Part shown: positions 63,859 to 64,000 of the stretch, piece after piece
How positions within the stretch are numbered: the stretch's first letter is position 1
Layout of the letters: every line of letters begins with the position of its first letter
Origin: Denitromonas ohlonensis
GTDB lineage: Bacteria > Pseudomonadota > Gammaproteobacteria > Burkholderiales > Rhodocyclaceae
Length of the DNA stretch: 64,000 nucleotides
Direction of reading: 5' to 3'
Assembly (NCBI RefSeq): GCF_007625205.1
Contig: NZ_VMNI01000017.1
Span: forward strand, 1-64,000
The notes under the pieces: generated by a model
What the model was told of the DNA's origin: nothing
Databases searched by the model: none
Seen by the model: only the letters and a program-made list of their open reading frames with translations
Made by a program: the position numbers and the translations under genes

Positions 63859-63872
63859 TGATATAGGTCAAG
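63859..63872. promoter_or_regulatory. FNR/Dnr-type box in the norR intergenic region
   Basis: TTGAT-ATAG-GTCAA matches TTGAT-N4-ATCAA at 9 of 10 positions. It suits activation of norR (a minus-strand -10 TATATT is at 63827-63832). For the plus-strand gene it would be too close to the ATG for class II activation. Confidence 0.5.
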
Positions 63873-63905
63873 TGGCACTTGAGCCACAACCTCTGGAGAA
63901 CCGAT

Positions 63906-64000
63906 ATGAGACAACGTCCCCTGGCTGCCATGCTGCTGCTGACCGCGGCCCTGGCCAGCGCCAACGTCCTGGCCGCTACCCACAAGGTGGAGATCCCGGT
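63906..64000 (+). CDS. Exported protein, 5' part only
   Basis: The window ends after 31 codons. A signal peptide (RQRPLAAMLLLTAALASANVLAA) is followed by THKVEIPV. GGAGA precedes the ATG. Its position next to norR with NorR-type and FNR-type sites suggests a role in nitrogen-oxide metabolism. A periplasmic copper nitrite reductase is conceivable but cannot be judged from eight mature residues. Confidence 0.6.
   Translation, partial: MRQRPLAAMLLLTAALASANVLAATHKVEIP

Noticed and set aside
63874..63889. TGGCACT-TGAG-CCACA as a sigma-54 promoter for the last gene
   Set aside because: It has a good -24 but no GC at -12; it is better read as the GTGGC/GCCAC hairpin.

Overview
The window comes from a high-GC, motile betaproteobacterium, most likely a Rhodocyclales/Zoogloeaceae member of the Azoarcus-Thauera-Denitromonas type. 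The grounds are a polar-type flagellar system (FlhF, FlhG, MotC/MotD), a full type IV minor-pilin/PilY1 operon, polyhydroxyalkanoate phasins, FNR-type boxes and the nitric-oxide sensor NorR. The genus is an inference from gene content; no 16S rRNA gene is present.

Layout: 1-6.6 kb (minus) is the minor-pilin operon fimT-pilV-pilW-pilX-pilY1-pilY2-like, ending in a strikingly short pilin ORF. At 6.7 kb is tRNA-Thr(CGT), followed by a DUF192 gene. From 7.6 to 15 kb (plus) run flhB-flhA, flhF-flhG-fliA-motC. At 15.0-18.7 kb an arsenic cassette (arsR-arsC-acr3) and a chemoreceptor gene sit between motC and motD (18.85 kb). From 19.7 to 30.7 kb come a hemerythrin with an FNR-type box, a nucleoside-recognition membrane protein, an Lrp regulator, a diguanylate cyclase, two orphan periplasmic binding proteins, parC, parE and an HD hydrolase. 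At 30.7-43.1 kb is the axial flagellar cluster: flgN-flgM-flgA leftward and flgBCDEFGHIJ plus flgKL rightward. At 43.1-51.9 kb are small exported proteins, an S4 RNA-binding protein, a DUF188 protein, a fused TRAP permease, a DUF302/YeeE sulfur-transport group and an MFS/LysR divergent pair. At 51.9-54.2 kb (minus) is fliOPQR. At 54.3-64 kb are a DUF1415 protein, two phasins, an MscS channel, an ISL3-transposase-like protein with a FIST-like partner, a GFA protein, gamma-glutamyltransferase, norR and the start of a divergent exported protein.

Regulation can be read in several places. Sigma-54 elements with GG/GC spacing precede flgB, flgK and motD. Sigma-28 elements of the form TAAAG-N-GCCG precede flgM and the chemoreceptor gene. 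Palindromic operators lie at arsR and at the main phasin gene, and NorR-type half-sites cluster upstream of norR. Together these describe a two-tier flagellar hierarchy (RpoN then FliA/FlgM) and an oxygen/NO-responsive lifestyle. The most unusual items are an FlhG whose Walker A motif is lost, a REP/BIME element inside the coding start of flgI, an ars cassette splitting the motC/motD pair, the ultra-short pilin, a multi-stem unexplained leader at about 24.15-24.3 kb, and a domesticated ISL3-like protein.
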